In this document: positions 7,101 through 12,706 of the stretch, piece by piece
Numbering within the stretch: the stretch's first letter is position 1
Layout: every line of letters starts with the position of its first letter
Source: Planctomycetaceae bacterium
Lineage (GTDB): Bacteria > Planctomycetota > Planctomycetia > Pirellulales > Thermoguttaceae
DNA: 12,706 nucleotides
Direction: 5' to 3'
Assembly (NCBI GenBank): GCA_031257725.1
Contig: JAIROD010000856.1
Coordinates: 1-12,706 of the forward strand
Notes under the pieces: generated by a model
Database searches by the model: none
The model's input: the letters and a program-made list of their open reading frames with translations, nothing else
What the model was told of the DNA's origin: nothing
Program-made: the position numbers and the translations under genes

Positions 7101-8886
7101 TCATAGCGTCCGCTTTGAATCCGTGCCGAATCCAAAGATAGGCACCGAGATAAGAATGGGGGGGCGGCTGGTCTGTTCCGTGAACTGCCGACATTTCATC
7201 CGTAACCACCCCCTCGCCTTCTTTCACCGTAATATTCGTACCGGAAACACCGCCGGTGTTGTTTCCGGCTCTTCGTGCTGTTGACGTTGTAGTAACATTT
7301 TGTGCGGTTGTGTTTGTGTTTGTCGTATCAGTTTCGATATTGGCGGCAGTTTCAGCATCACCGGAAATAATCGCAGCACTCGGTAACGGCATCAGCGCGA
7401 TATTACCTAACCGAACTCGTGTTACGATTAAATACGGTTTGCCGTCTTTTTGTATCGTATTTTGTTTGCCGGGAACATCACCCCAAACCTGAATCAACGC
7501 TTTTCGATTTGGTTCCGGCACATCGCTTTGCAGCCATGCGGCGTATTCTTCGGCGGGAATATAAACCGGATCGCCTTCACGAAGATACTCTTCCCATGAA
7601 CCTTGCGCCCAACCTCCGATAGTTCGCCCTTCCTTTTGAATTAAATCCGCCAAACCTTTTGAATCGGCGGGCAAACGACCGCCGAGATCATAACCTTCTT
7701 CCTGCATCTTTTTGAGAACATTATATAAAGAATCAATTGTTTCCATACCGGCGGCACCGAGCGGCGAATGTCCCGGTGCTTTGTAATAGATAATAACGAC
7801 ACGTTTATCGGCGTTTGATTTTCGTTTCAACGTAATCCAACGGTTGACTCTTCGGACGAGCATTTCAATCCGTGAGGCGAGCGGCATTCGGACGGACAGA
7901 CCGTCGCCGTTGGCGGAACGTGCGGCGATGGCGGTGGGTTCGATAACGCCGTCGAGTTCCGGTAACACTAACGCCTGACCCGTATAACCTCCGGTCATCG
8001 CGGTTGGTTCATTCCGCCAGTTTTCCACTGTTTCCATAATATTAATAATATTGATACACGGAATATTTTGTTCCTGTAAAAACGTAACTGTTTCTGCGCC
8101 GACCAAACTTCCCATTGGAGTAAAAAGGATTACTTCCGGTTTAATTTCTTCGAGTTGCTGTCGTCCGCCCATTCCCGCCAAAGCGTACACCCTGCAACCG
8201 CTTTCGGCAAGACGGCGGTTTATCAAGTCAACTGCGCCGCGTTCGAGATCGTCATAAAAATTGATAAACGCTCCGGTCAACACAACACGCGGCGCATCTT
8301 GGGGCATTTTCGGATATGCCGCATCGAAGTAGGCATCGTATTCTTGTAACGTTTCATAAAGTTTTCCGTCCAGATGAAAGAAACCGCGTCGGGGACGTTG
8401 TTTGGGTTCGGGGATGTCGGCTTTGTAACCTTTGAGTTCACGAGCGAGATAACGTAACCCGTTCCCAAGATTTTCCGCACCTCCGGCGGAGGCGTATTGT
8501 CCGAATTTTTGTCCGATTTCTTTTGGGATATTATTGAGTTCTCTGGTGGAGTCGCGAGTTGCGGCGGAGACTTGAATAGATGCGCCGAGTTTTGCGGCTT
8601 TACGTACATTTTCCAATTCCGCGTCGGTCGGTTGCCAACCCATTCCGCGCAACATGACCAGATCATAATTTTCAAACGGCGCGGTAGCGATTTCTTCTTT
8701 TTTGTAACGATGAACCGCAAAATTGGTTCCTTGCACCGCTTCCTGATAGCCGACCCATTCGCTGTCATATTCCGCGACAATGGCGATACGCATCGGACGA
8801 AGAAACCGATGATAAAAAGCGTAACCGCCCCAAGCCAACACGCCAAGAAATACAAATGTTAATAGTATCGAAAAATATTTTTTCAT
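4177..8886 (-). CDS. cobN: Membrane-anchored CobN-like chelatase with large low-complexity insert
   Basis: 1569 residues, longer than soluble CobN (about 1250). The start ATG at 8886 has AGGA 9 nt upstream. Transmembrane helices lie at about 5-27 and 1546-1564; FFRRMFC after the second suggests both ends are cytoplasmic and the body is outside. CobN/BchH core motifs are clear: YKAPGHSPLGAAGM, HSYLGAYLWIRHGF (His588), IHFGTHGSMEF (His597, His601, Glu605), DMPHIYPYIINNIGEALLAKRR, GGYVPPSSGGD with PTGRNMASVNL, and ARIFGSPTGNYGTGIQGTVD. Residues about 806-1010 are an Asn/Lys/Glu- then Met/Gly-rich insert. Cys1478 and Cys1483 form CSGDTC near the C-terminus, before a short coiled-coil-like stretch at about 1522-1541. 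CobN inserts Co2+ into hydrogenobyrinate a,c-diamide with CobS/CobT, neither seen here. The two-anchor layout resembles HmuS-type heme dechelatases of Bacteroidota. Family is certain; direction and metal are inferred. Confidence 0.88.
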   Translation of the reverse strand: MKKYFSILLTFVFLGVLAWGGYAFYHRFLRPMRIAIVAEYDSEWVGYQEAVQGTNFAVHRYKKEEIATAPFENYDLVMLRGMGWQPTDAELENVRKAAKLGASIQVSAATRDSTRELNNIPKEIGQKFGQYASAGGAENLGNGLRYLARELKGYKADIPEPKQRPRRGFFHLDGKLYETLQEYDAYFDAAYPKMPQDAPRVVLTGAFINFYDDLERGAVDLINRRLAESGCRVYALAGMGGRQQLEEIKPEVILFTPMGSLVGAETVTFLQEQNIPCINIINIMETVENWRNEPTAMTGGYTGQALVLPELDGVIEPTAIAARSANGDGLSVRMPLASRIEMLVRRVNRWITLKRKSNADKRVVIIYYKAPGHSPLGAAGMETIDSLYNVLKKMQEEGYDLGGRLPADSKGLADLIQKEGRTIGGWAQGSWEEYLREGDPVYIPAEEYAAWLQSDVPEPNRKALIQVWGDVPGKQNTIQKDGKPYLIVTRVRLGNIALMPLPSAAIISGDAETAANIETDTTNTNTTAQNVTTTSTARRAGNNTGGVSGTNITVKEGEGVVTDEMSAVHGTDQPPPHSYLGAYLWIRHGFKADAMIHFGTHGSMEFTKGKAIALSDFCWPTILTGDMPHIYPYIINNIGEALLAKRRAGAVMVTHLTPPFAKAELYGDISQMSDKIHDFRTVEGDSLKTELIKSLTEMVRKNDMFKEIGYKENPPENALLTQKDIELLDEYLDHLADVNIQDGLHVMGREWTVPQIVDTVAAMLGEPGTEKLEKIRESGKLPDLPADKAEGMKYFVQGVLNGKIVDDTPKKENETSEKKTPKNETEMKKIETPKNENENGHDHKNENKNEDENEKKNENLKPEKNGEEPVAVNAVVAPPYTAQTDNTGNDNKNENDNKNENSNKNENRNANIRMPDGREMSEAMRRAIQEGGMGRMGGDEIKETPNEMGKRPQRPSNSNSSANGNAGEMPSGMGGMPGGMPSEMPSGMGGGMGMGGMMGGGQSRWGEITGAPKKREESADPYVALIEASLFHANNLFDSIPFELEGIINALGGGYVPPSSGGDVIFNPDSAPTGRNMASVNLEQTPTPESYKIGVRLTENIITEFREQNPGRWPRRVACTFWGGEYIRTRGVILAQALYLMGLKPRRDSRNIVFDVEVIPSEELGRPRIDIVAQTSGQFRDAAAGRIELLDKAVRMVAELPDEKYPNYVKENSLQTEEDLKKEGIAPAEAREYSTARIFGSPTGNYGTGIQGTVDRAEDGSDGRIADRYISNMGGMYRSGKVWGVPVRGLFESQLKGTEMMIQSMSSNTWGPLTLDHVYEFNTLALAIREKTGTDPNIWFSDMRNPASARAVTAIQAIREEARSSIWNPKYIAGLQREGAGGTANLAEPMRNMRGWNVVQPSSIDQSLWDEMNAVYIDDKHDLKLKEYFETKNPYSLQDMTAILLDVVRKGMWKPSGEVIKKLAELHVEMVEKHGAGCSGDTCGDPQLHAFIGNILGGTPVAYEAALNQVLQAQGAPRPEVQGMQLEEKIELLKERNKELLTSAPFFVSIIVFGMMAILIGGFFRRMFC
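5880..6475 (-). repeat. Low-complexity and tandem-repeat segment inside the CobN-like gene
   Basis: Three tandem 18-bp units (6166-6183, 6184-6201, 6202-6219; core TTTTCATTTTTGTT on the + strand) encode repeated NKNEN blocks. A related, less regular Asn/Lys/Glu stretch containing GHDH lies at about 6300-6475. A separate Met/Gly/Pro-rich stretch (repeats of GMGG and EMPSGM) lies at about 5880-6000. The reading frame stays open throughout, so this is a variable, probably disordered linker and not a CRISPR array or a frameshift. Confidence 0.8.
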
Positions 8887-9054
8887 AGTTTTGTCCTAAA
8901 AAAAGGGGTAAAGTAAATTGTTTTAAGTTTGATGATTGTTTCGGATTTTAGCGTATAATTGCAACAGAGAAAATAGTATATTACCTATTTAGTTTGTTAC
9001 ATTATTATAGTCCTAAATTTGCCACACGTTGCCGGATACGTTCCGCTTCATTTT
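8887..9054. other. Intergenic leader of the CobN-like gene and junction zone
   Basis: A/T-rich. It holds the CobN Shine-Dalgarno (AGGA) close to the gene and no confident -35/-10 pair on the minus strand. On the minus strand, 9005-9070 can be read as a short frame ending EAERIRQRVANLGL then stop, which resembles a genuine protein C-terminus but overlaps the end of the small ORF in another frame. Confidence 0.3.
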
Positions 9055-9282
9055 TTATTTCAATAAGTCAACATCGTCTTTTACGCCTCGTAATATCTGT
9101 AAGTAAAAACGGTTTTCTTCTGGAAATCCATGAAGTTTATGTTCCTTTTCCATAAAATCAAGAAATTCTGTATAGGAAGAATAAGGATTTAATTTTTCGT
9201 ATCTGCCGCCTTGCCATCCATAAACAATATAAGTAATTACTTGAGCGAATCGTTGATGTTTAAATTCAGCTCTGTTTTCCAA
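9055..9282 (-). CDS. Small protein of unknown function, possibly a fragment of a broken gene
   Basis: 75 residues from a TTG start; the frame is open a few codons further upstream to a TGA but has no ATG and no clear ribosome binding site. I do not recognise the family. The protein looks real in composition: charged and aromatic, with NRAEFKHQRFAQVITYIVYG near the N-terminus and EFLDFMEKEHKLHGF in the middle. Coding-like residues continue in other frames on both sides: DYYTFRQVPLKYHIL followed by FFYEIENVQIW upstream at about 9270-9380, and a C-terminus-like stretch downstream at 9005-9070. This suggests one gene interrupted by two frameshifts, or sequence errors at the junction. Whether it belongs to the left or the right block is unclear. 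Confidence 0.35.
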   Translation of the reverse strand: MENRAEFKHQRFAQVITYIVYGWQGGRYEKLNPYSSYTEFLDFMEKEHKLHGFPEENRFYLQILRGVKDDVDLLK

Positions 9283-9331
9283 ATTTGTACGTTTTCTATT
9301 TCATAGAAAAATGTAAATAAAATATGATATT

Positions 9332-9940
9332 TCAATGGAACTTGCCGGAACGTATAGTAATCGTTTCAACAAACCGTATTTTTAACCTGATTTTTTCGAA
9401 CAAAACAACCTTAGTAGCCAAAAGTCCCACCCAAGAACAATCGTAACTGTCCATTTCCTTATTTGCTTGTTGCAAGTCCTCTAAGAGTTCCTCCTTATCA
9501 TTCTTTTTAAAGTCTTTATCTTTCTTAGAATTTTCGTCTGGCACATCTTGAAGTATTTTTTTACATTCCTCATGTTTATTTTTCACCGCATAATCATATG
9601 CAGACATTCCATCATCATCTTTTAACCCATTTTCAAATTTTAATAACATTTTTACGATCTCTGCTTGTCCAGTCATTGCTGCGTACATCAATGCAGTTCG
9701 TCCCTGTTTATCTATTTTCTTTATTTCGCCCTGACAATGTTTAACTAAGAACTTCACACATTCGGCATGTCCTAAGTTAGAACAATACATCAATGCGGTA
9801 CAACCGCTTTCGTCTTGCTTTCCAATATTTTTTTTATAATTTGCCTCAATGTTTTTTAAGTTACCATTAATTGCTGAAACGAACCAATCGCTCTTAATTA
9901 TTTGCCCCTCTATCACAACACCATTATCCAAGTCACTCAT
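9332..9940 (-). CDS. Ankyrin-repeat protein
   Basis: 202 residues from the ATG at 9940 (MSDLDNG), 22 nt after the ffh stop codon. An in-frame ATG at 10006 would overlap ffh and has no better signal. Ankyrin units lie at about 16-42 (degenerate), 43-77 (ESGCTALMYCSNLGHAECVKFLV), 78-107 (TALMYAAMTGQAEIVKMLL) and 108-133 (DGMSAYDYAVKNKHEECKKIL). A Lys/Asp/Glu-rich, probably helical stretch follows (133-162), then a basic/hydrophobic tail (163-202) that matches no repeat and may contain the sequence junction. There is no signal peptide or membrane segment. Ankyrin repeats mediate protein binding; in host-associated bacteria such proteins are often effectors, which is inferred here from context only. 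The TALMYAA/GHAECVK style also recalls ankyrin proteins of anaerobic protists. It is probably co-transcribed with ffh. Confidence 0.8.
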   Translation of the reverse strand: MSDLDNGVVIEGQIIKSDWFVSAINGNLKNIEANYKKNIGKQDESGCTALMYCSNLGHAECVKFLVKHCQGEIKKIDKQGRTALMYAAMTGQAEIVKMLLKFENGLKDDDGMSAYDYAVKNKHEECKKILQDVPDENSKKDKDFKKNDKEELLEDLQQANKEMDSYDCSWVGLLATKVVLFEKIRLKIRFVETITIRSGKFH

Positions 9941-9962
9941 TTTTCTGTTTTTTTTATTATAG

Positions 9963-11318
9963 TCAACCAAAAATATCGCCGTCTGCGCCAGCGAAATTTT
10001 TTGCAATATTTTTCATTTGTTCTCTGTCTAAATTACCAATGGAAGCCGCCACATTCTTCACGGTTTTGAATTTCTTCAATAGGCTGTTTACATCTTGAAT
10101 GGAAGTGCCGGAACCCTTTGCTATCCTAAATTTCCTTGAAGAATTTAATATATCTGGATTGCAACGCTCTTTTTTTGTCATTGATTGTATTATAGCCTCT
10201 TGTGCTACAATGCTTTTCTCATCGAGTCCTTTACCACCCATAAAATCTTTTATTTTAGAGGCTCCCGGTATAAATGAAAGCACTTGCGCTAAACCTCCGA
10301 ACTTTCTCATTACTTTTATTTGTTTTAACAGGTCGTCCAAATCAAAATTACCTTTCTTAATTTTTTTACCTAATTCTTCAGCTTCTTTCTTATTCACTAA
10401 CTCTTCAGCTTTTTCCACTAAGGATATTATATCTCCTTTGTCTAGTATTCTAGAAACTATTCTTTCAGGATGAAATAAGTCCAAATCAGCAATCTTTTCC
10501 CCAGTTCCGATATAGCTAATGGGTTTACCAGTAACCGCTCGCATACTAAATGCCGCTCCACCTCTACCGTCTCCTTCTATTCTGGTTAAAATTATACTAT
10601 CAATAACAATGTCTTTATCAAATCTAGCGGCAATATTCACAGCGTCTTGCCCCGTTAATGAGTCTGCAACCAGAATCGTTTCATTCGGTAATGTTAGTTT
10701 TTTAATTTCCTTTAATTCGTTCATCATATTTTCATCGACAGTCAATCGTCCCGCCGTATCAAAAATCACAATATCATATTTGTCCTTTATCTCTAAGGCT
10801 TTTTTACATATTTCCAATGGACTTTGTTTTTGCAGTATTTCTAGGCTATCGACTTTTATACTATCTGCGAGAGTTCGTAATTGTTCTCGTGCGGCCGCTC
10901 TATAGGTATCAAGTGAGACCAATAAAACTTTTTTATTAAACTTATTTTTAAACCTACTTGCCAGCTTAGCGCTTGTGGTTGTTTTACCACTACCCTGTAC
11001 GCCAATCATCAAAATTACGGTTGGAGATTTAGAAAGATTTATTTCTCCCTTTTCATCGCCGAATATCTTAATTAATTCATCATTAACTAACTTAATTATC
11101 ATATCAGCGGGTGAAATTTTTTTAATTATTTCTTGTCCTACAATAGTTTCTTTTAAAGATTTCACAAAATTTTTAACTACCGGCAACGAAACGTCGGCCT
11201 CCAATAAGGTCAGACGTATGTCTCTAAGAGTATTATCAAGGTCGCCTTCGCTTATAAACCTTCTACCCTTTATTCTCTCTATTACATTAGAAAAGCCTTT
11301 AGTTATACTATCAAGCAT
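9963..11318 (-). CDS. ffh: Signal recognition particle protein Ffh (SRP54)
   Basis: 451 residues, a full-length Ffh. The N domain is at about 1-90. The G domain has the P-loop GVQGSGKTT (106-114), DTYRAAAREQL (137-147), DTAGR (187-191), the fourth GTPase motif LTRIEGDGRGGAAFS (244-258) and GTGEKIADLDLFHPER (271-286). The M domain (about 325-435) has MRKFGGLAQVLSFIPG (337-352) and the SRP-RNA-binding NPDILNSSRKFRIAKGSGTS (387-406). Ffh binds 4.5S RNA and hydrophobic signal sequences at the ribosome and delivers nascent chains to FtsY at the inner membrane. Glu248 replaces the Asp usual in TKxD/TRxD. The ATG lies 3 nt after the rpoZ stop, with GAGGAG inside the end of rpoZ as ribosome binding site, so translational coupling is likely. 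The sequence is alphaproteobacterial in style. Confidence 0.96.
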   Translation of the reverse strand: MLDSITKGFSNVIERIKGRRFISEGDLDNTLRDIRLTLLEADVSLPVVKNFVKSLKETIVGQEIIKKISPADMIIKLVNDELIKIFGDEKGEINLSKSPTVILMIGVQGSGKTTTSAKLASRFKNKFNKKVLLVSLDTYRAAAREQLRTLADSIKVDSLEILQKQSPLEICKKALEIKDKYDIVIFDTAGRLTVDENMMNELKEIKKLTLPNETILVADSLTGQDAVNIAARFDKDIVIDSIILTRIEGDGRGGAAFSMRAVTGKPISYIGTGEKIADLDLFHPERIVSRILDKGDIISLVEKAEELVNKKEAEELGKKIKKGNFDLDDLLKQIKVMRKFGGLAQVLSFIPGASKIKDFMGGKGLDEKSIVAQEAIIQSMTKKERCNPDILNSSRKFRIAKGSGTSIQDVNSLLKKFKTVKNVAASIGNLDREQMKNIAKNFAGADGDIFG

Positions 11319-11321
11319 ATT

Positions 11322-11726
11322 CTACTCCTCATCCTCCAAATCATCATCTGAAGCCGACAAATCAAAGTCGCTGTCCTCGTCGTCAAAATCAACATCTTTT
11401 AGTTCATCGCTGGCGACCGCGCCGCCATCAGCAGAATCTTCATCGTCAACGTTAGCATCCGTTGTTGTATGTTTTATCTCTTTCGAAAATAGTTCGCTAT
11501 TTACAATAAATTCTTTAATTTTTTCTTTTAAAGCATCTAAATCAATCATTTGGTTTTCTATTTCAACTAATGCTTTATTTATTTGTTTTTTTGTGTACTT
11601 ACCGTCTGCCACTTCGCTTGAAGCCCCTAAAAACAGCTCCTTTGCCCTATTTATAGCCAAAACGGTTAACTCGAACTTGTTTGGAACAACACTCAAACAT
11701 CTTTCAACAGAAATATCCTTTTCCAT
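11322..11726 (-). CDS. rpoZ: DNA-directed RNA polymerase omega subunit
   Basis: 134 residues. Residues 1-75 match omega: ISVERCLSVVPNKFELTVLAINRAKELFLGA with the order seen in alphaproteobacterial RpoZ (VEDC, the PNRFEL-type motif, then AxxRA), followed by ALVEIENQMIDLDALKEKI, equivalent to the ALREIADxTIDLE segment. Omega assists beta-prime folding and polymerase assembly. Residues about 90-134 form an Asp/Glu-rich acidic tail that is long but not unusual for alphaproteobacteria. The ATG has AGGA a few bases upstream (AGGAAGATA). It lies 23 nt after the RNase D stop and 3 nt before ffh, in the middle of the operon. The usual MxR basic binding segment is weak here, so confidence is a little reduced. 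Confidence 0.85.
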   Translation of the reverse strand: MEKDISVERCLSVVPNKFELTVLAINRAKELFLGASSEVADGKYTKKQINKALVEIENQMIDLDALKEKIKEFIVNSELFSKEIKHTTTDANVDDEDSADGGAVASDELKDVDFDDEDSDFDLSASDDDLEDEE

Positions 11727-11749
11727 TATCTTCCTTTTTTTATTAATAA

Positions 11750-12361
11750 TTAACTATGACTAAAAATATCGCATTCTAGCCATCCACCCAAATCTAGATC
11801 AACTCTAGCGCTCAAAAAATTAAAACACTCCATCACATATTGTTTTCTTTCTTCCTTCTCTAATATGTTTTCCAGATAATCCTTTATCTTATGCAAATAC
11901 AAAACATCATTACTAGCATATCTCAGTTGCTCTTCACTTATATCTCCGCCCCAATAGGAACTCTGTTCCCTCTTGGATATATCCATCCCAAAAATTTCCT
12001 TTACAAGTACCTTTAACCCATGAGCATCCGCGTATGTTCTAGCTATCTTGGACGCAATTTTTGTACAATAAACATTTTTTATCTTAAAACCAAAAGTTTT
12101 TTGCAAAATAGCCATGTCAAATCTCGCAAAATGCATGATTTTTAACACTTTTTCATCACTCAATAAGCGTCTGAGATTTGGAGCATTGTACTCGTCTTTG
12201 TCAAACTGCACTATGTGCGCCACATTATCTCCGGCGCACAACTGAACCATACATAACCTATCCCTGACATTGTTCAACCCCAATGTTTCCGTATCAATAG
12301 CCACCTCCCTTCCTAGTGTCAATCCATCAGGAAGGTCGTTTCTGTAAAAACTATAACTCAT
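11750..12361 (-). CDS. rnd: Short ribonuclease D (DEDDy 3'-5' exonuclease), alphaproteobacterial type
   Basis: 203 residues. All DEDDy motifs are present: Exo I AIDTETLGL (Asp23, Glu25), Exo II MHFARFDMAIL (Asp82) and Exo III YASNDVLYL (Tyr148, Asp152). VYCTKIASKIARTY (98-110) and HGLKVLVKEIFGMDISKREQSS (114-135) are typical of the short alphaproteobacterial RNase D. The HRDC domains of E. coli RNase D (375 aa) are absent, as is normal for this subgroup. The expected role is trimming 3' ends of structured RNA precursors such as tRNA. I chose the ATG at 12361 (MSYSFYRNDLPDG, like family N-termini, with GGAG just upstream) over an in-frame GTG at 12385, which would lie upstream of the expected transcription start. 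First gene of the leftward operon. Confidence 0.93.
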   Translation of the reverse strand: MSYSFYRNDLPDGLTLGREVAIDTETLGLNNVRDRLCMVQLCAGDNVAHIVQFDKDEYNAPNLRRLLSDEKVLKIMHFARFDMAILQKTFGFKIKNVYCTKIASKIARTYADAHGLKVLVKEIFGMDISKREQSSYWGGDISEEQLRYASNDVLYLHKIKDYLENILEKEERKQYVMECFNFLSARVDLDLGGWLECDIFSHS

Positions 12362-12387
12362 TTCTCCATACAGGTAATATCCCACAT

Positions 12388-12415
12388 ATTATAACCGATG
12401 ATTTTAAGTATTCAA
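12388..12415 (-). promoter_or_regulatory. Sigma-70-type promoter of the rnd-rpoZ-ffh-ankyrin operon
   Basis: On the minus strand TTGAAT (12410-12415) and TATAAT (12388-12393) are separated by 16 bp. The -10 is perfect and the -35 matches 4 of 6. Transcription would start near 12381, giving a short leader of about 20 nt before the RNase D ATG at 12361 and excluding the GTG at 12385. Confidence 0.7.
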
Positions 12416-12498
12416 CATTTTTTTATGATATGGGGGTTTACCTACTAATTATTGTTTTAATGCTCCATTATTGTGGAGTATAAGCCAGCTTTCCCCCA

Positions 12499-12569
12499 CT
12501 CTGTCATTGCGGAGCTGGAGTTTCTTAATGAGCGAAGTGAGTTTAGAAACTCCTTGTCCGCAATCCAGG
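12499..12569. repeat. Palindromic GTCATTGCGG-type element, copy 1
   Basis: It begins CTCTGTCATTGCGG and ends CCGCAATCCAGG, so the ends form an imperfect inverted repeat (ATTGCGGA with TCCGCAAT). An inner stem GGAGTTTCT (12517-12525) pairs with AGAAACTCC (12545-12553), and the loop contains GAGCGAAGTGAG. It resembles the GTCATTGCGAGC...GCAATCCAG intergenic repeats common in alphaproteobacterial endosymbionts and several other bacteria. No coding potential. Confidence 0.55.
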
Positions 12570-12619
12570 TAACTATGAAGACAAAAAACACTATTCTTTA
12601 TTTTGTTATCTATTATTAT

Positions 12620-12702
12620 CCTGGATTGCGGTTGAACGTTCTCTAAGGTTCGACTGCATTTCATTTGTCTCACCTAAGAGAACTAACACCGCAATGACAG
12701 AG
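12620..12702. repeat. Palindromic GTCATTGCGG-type element, copy 2, inverted
   Basis: It has the same ends as copy 1 in opposite orientation: CCTGGATTGCGG (12620-12631) and CCGCAATGACAGAG (12689-12702), each perfectly complementary to the corresponding end of copy 1 (12 and 14 bp). Its interior is different, with its own stem GTTCTCTAAGG (12638-12648) against CCTAAGAGAAC (12672-12682). The pair flanks a 50-bp A/T-rich spacer (12570-12619). Confidence 0.5.
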
Positions 12703-12706
12703 AGGT

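Noticed and set aside
8277..8855. 192-residue minus-strand frame inside the start of the CobN-like gene
   Set aside because: Out-of-frame shadow of the chelatase N-terminal region, whose own frame has clear family motifs.
10975..11763. 262-residue + strand reading frame opposite ffh and rpoZ
   Set aside because: Ser/Leu-rich antisense shadow of two clear conserved genes; no recognisable domain.
12449..12673. 74-residue minus-strand frame at the right end
   Set aside because: Lies across the two palindromic elements; no family resemblance and the composition is that of repeat DNA.

Overview
The window looks like two different genomic backgrounds joined near positions 8900-9400. The left block (1 to about 8.9 kb) reads like a planctomycete-type genome. 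It has a secreted GH51 arabinofuranosidase, a phosphorylase-superfamily nucleosidase with a low-complexity N-terminal linker, a bacterioferritin-like protein and a giant membrane-anchored CobN-like chelatase, with long intergenic stretches full of inverted repeats. The right block (about 9.4 kb to the end) is visibly more A/T-rich. It carries a compact operon of alphaproteobacterial, endosymbiont-like character: short RNase D, RNA polymerase omega, Ffh and an ankyrin-repeat protein. Both affiliations are judged by eye from protein motifs. The join is either horizontal transfer or, more likely, a chimeric metagenome assembly.

Layout. 1-1535 (-): GH51 alpha-L-arabinofuranosidase with signal peptide, running off the left edge. 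1536-2275: 740 bp of non-coding DNA with a MITE-like palindromic element, a 43-bp hairpin and a candidate operator and promoter. 2276-2773 (+): bacterioferritin-like protein. 2787-2922: a 136-bp near-continuous palindrome between convergent genes. 3036-4037 (-): MTA/SAH-type nucleosidase relative. 4177-8886 (-): 1569-residue CobN-family chelatase with a transmembrane segment at each end and a roughly 200-residue low-complexity insert. 8887-9330: junction zone with one small unrecognised ORF and traces of coding sequence in other frames. 9332-9940 (-): ankyrin protein. 9963-11318 (-): ffh. 11322-11726 (-): rpoZ. 11750-12361 (-): RNase D, with a good sigma-70-type promoter just upstream. 12499-12702: two copies of a GTCATTGCGG-type palindromic element facing each other.

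How the genes fit together. In the left block the CobN-like protein and the bacterioferritin suggest a tetrapyrrole/iron theme. The chelatase has the architecture of the membrane-anchored CobN relatives of Bacteroidota (HmuS-type), which have been linked to removing iron from heme, rather than that of soluble cobaltochelatase; no CobS/CobT, transporter or TonB partner lies in the window. The right block is housekeeping (RNA processing, transcription, protein targeting) read leftward from one promoter, with the ankyrin gene as a possible host-interaction add-on at the distal end. No tRNA, rRNA, CRISPR array or transposase gene was found.
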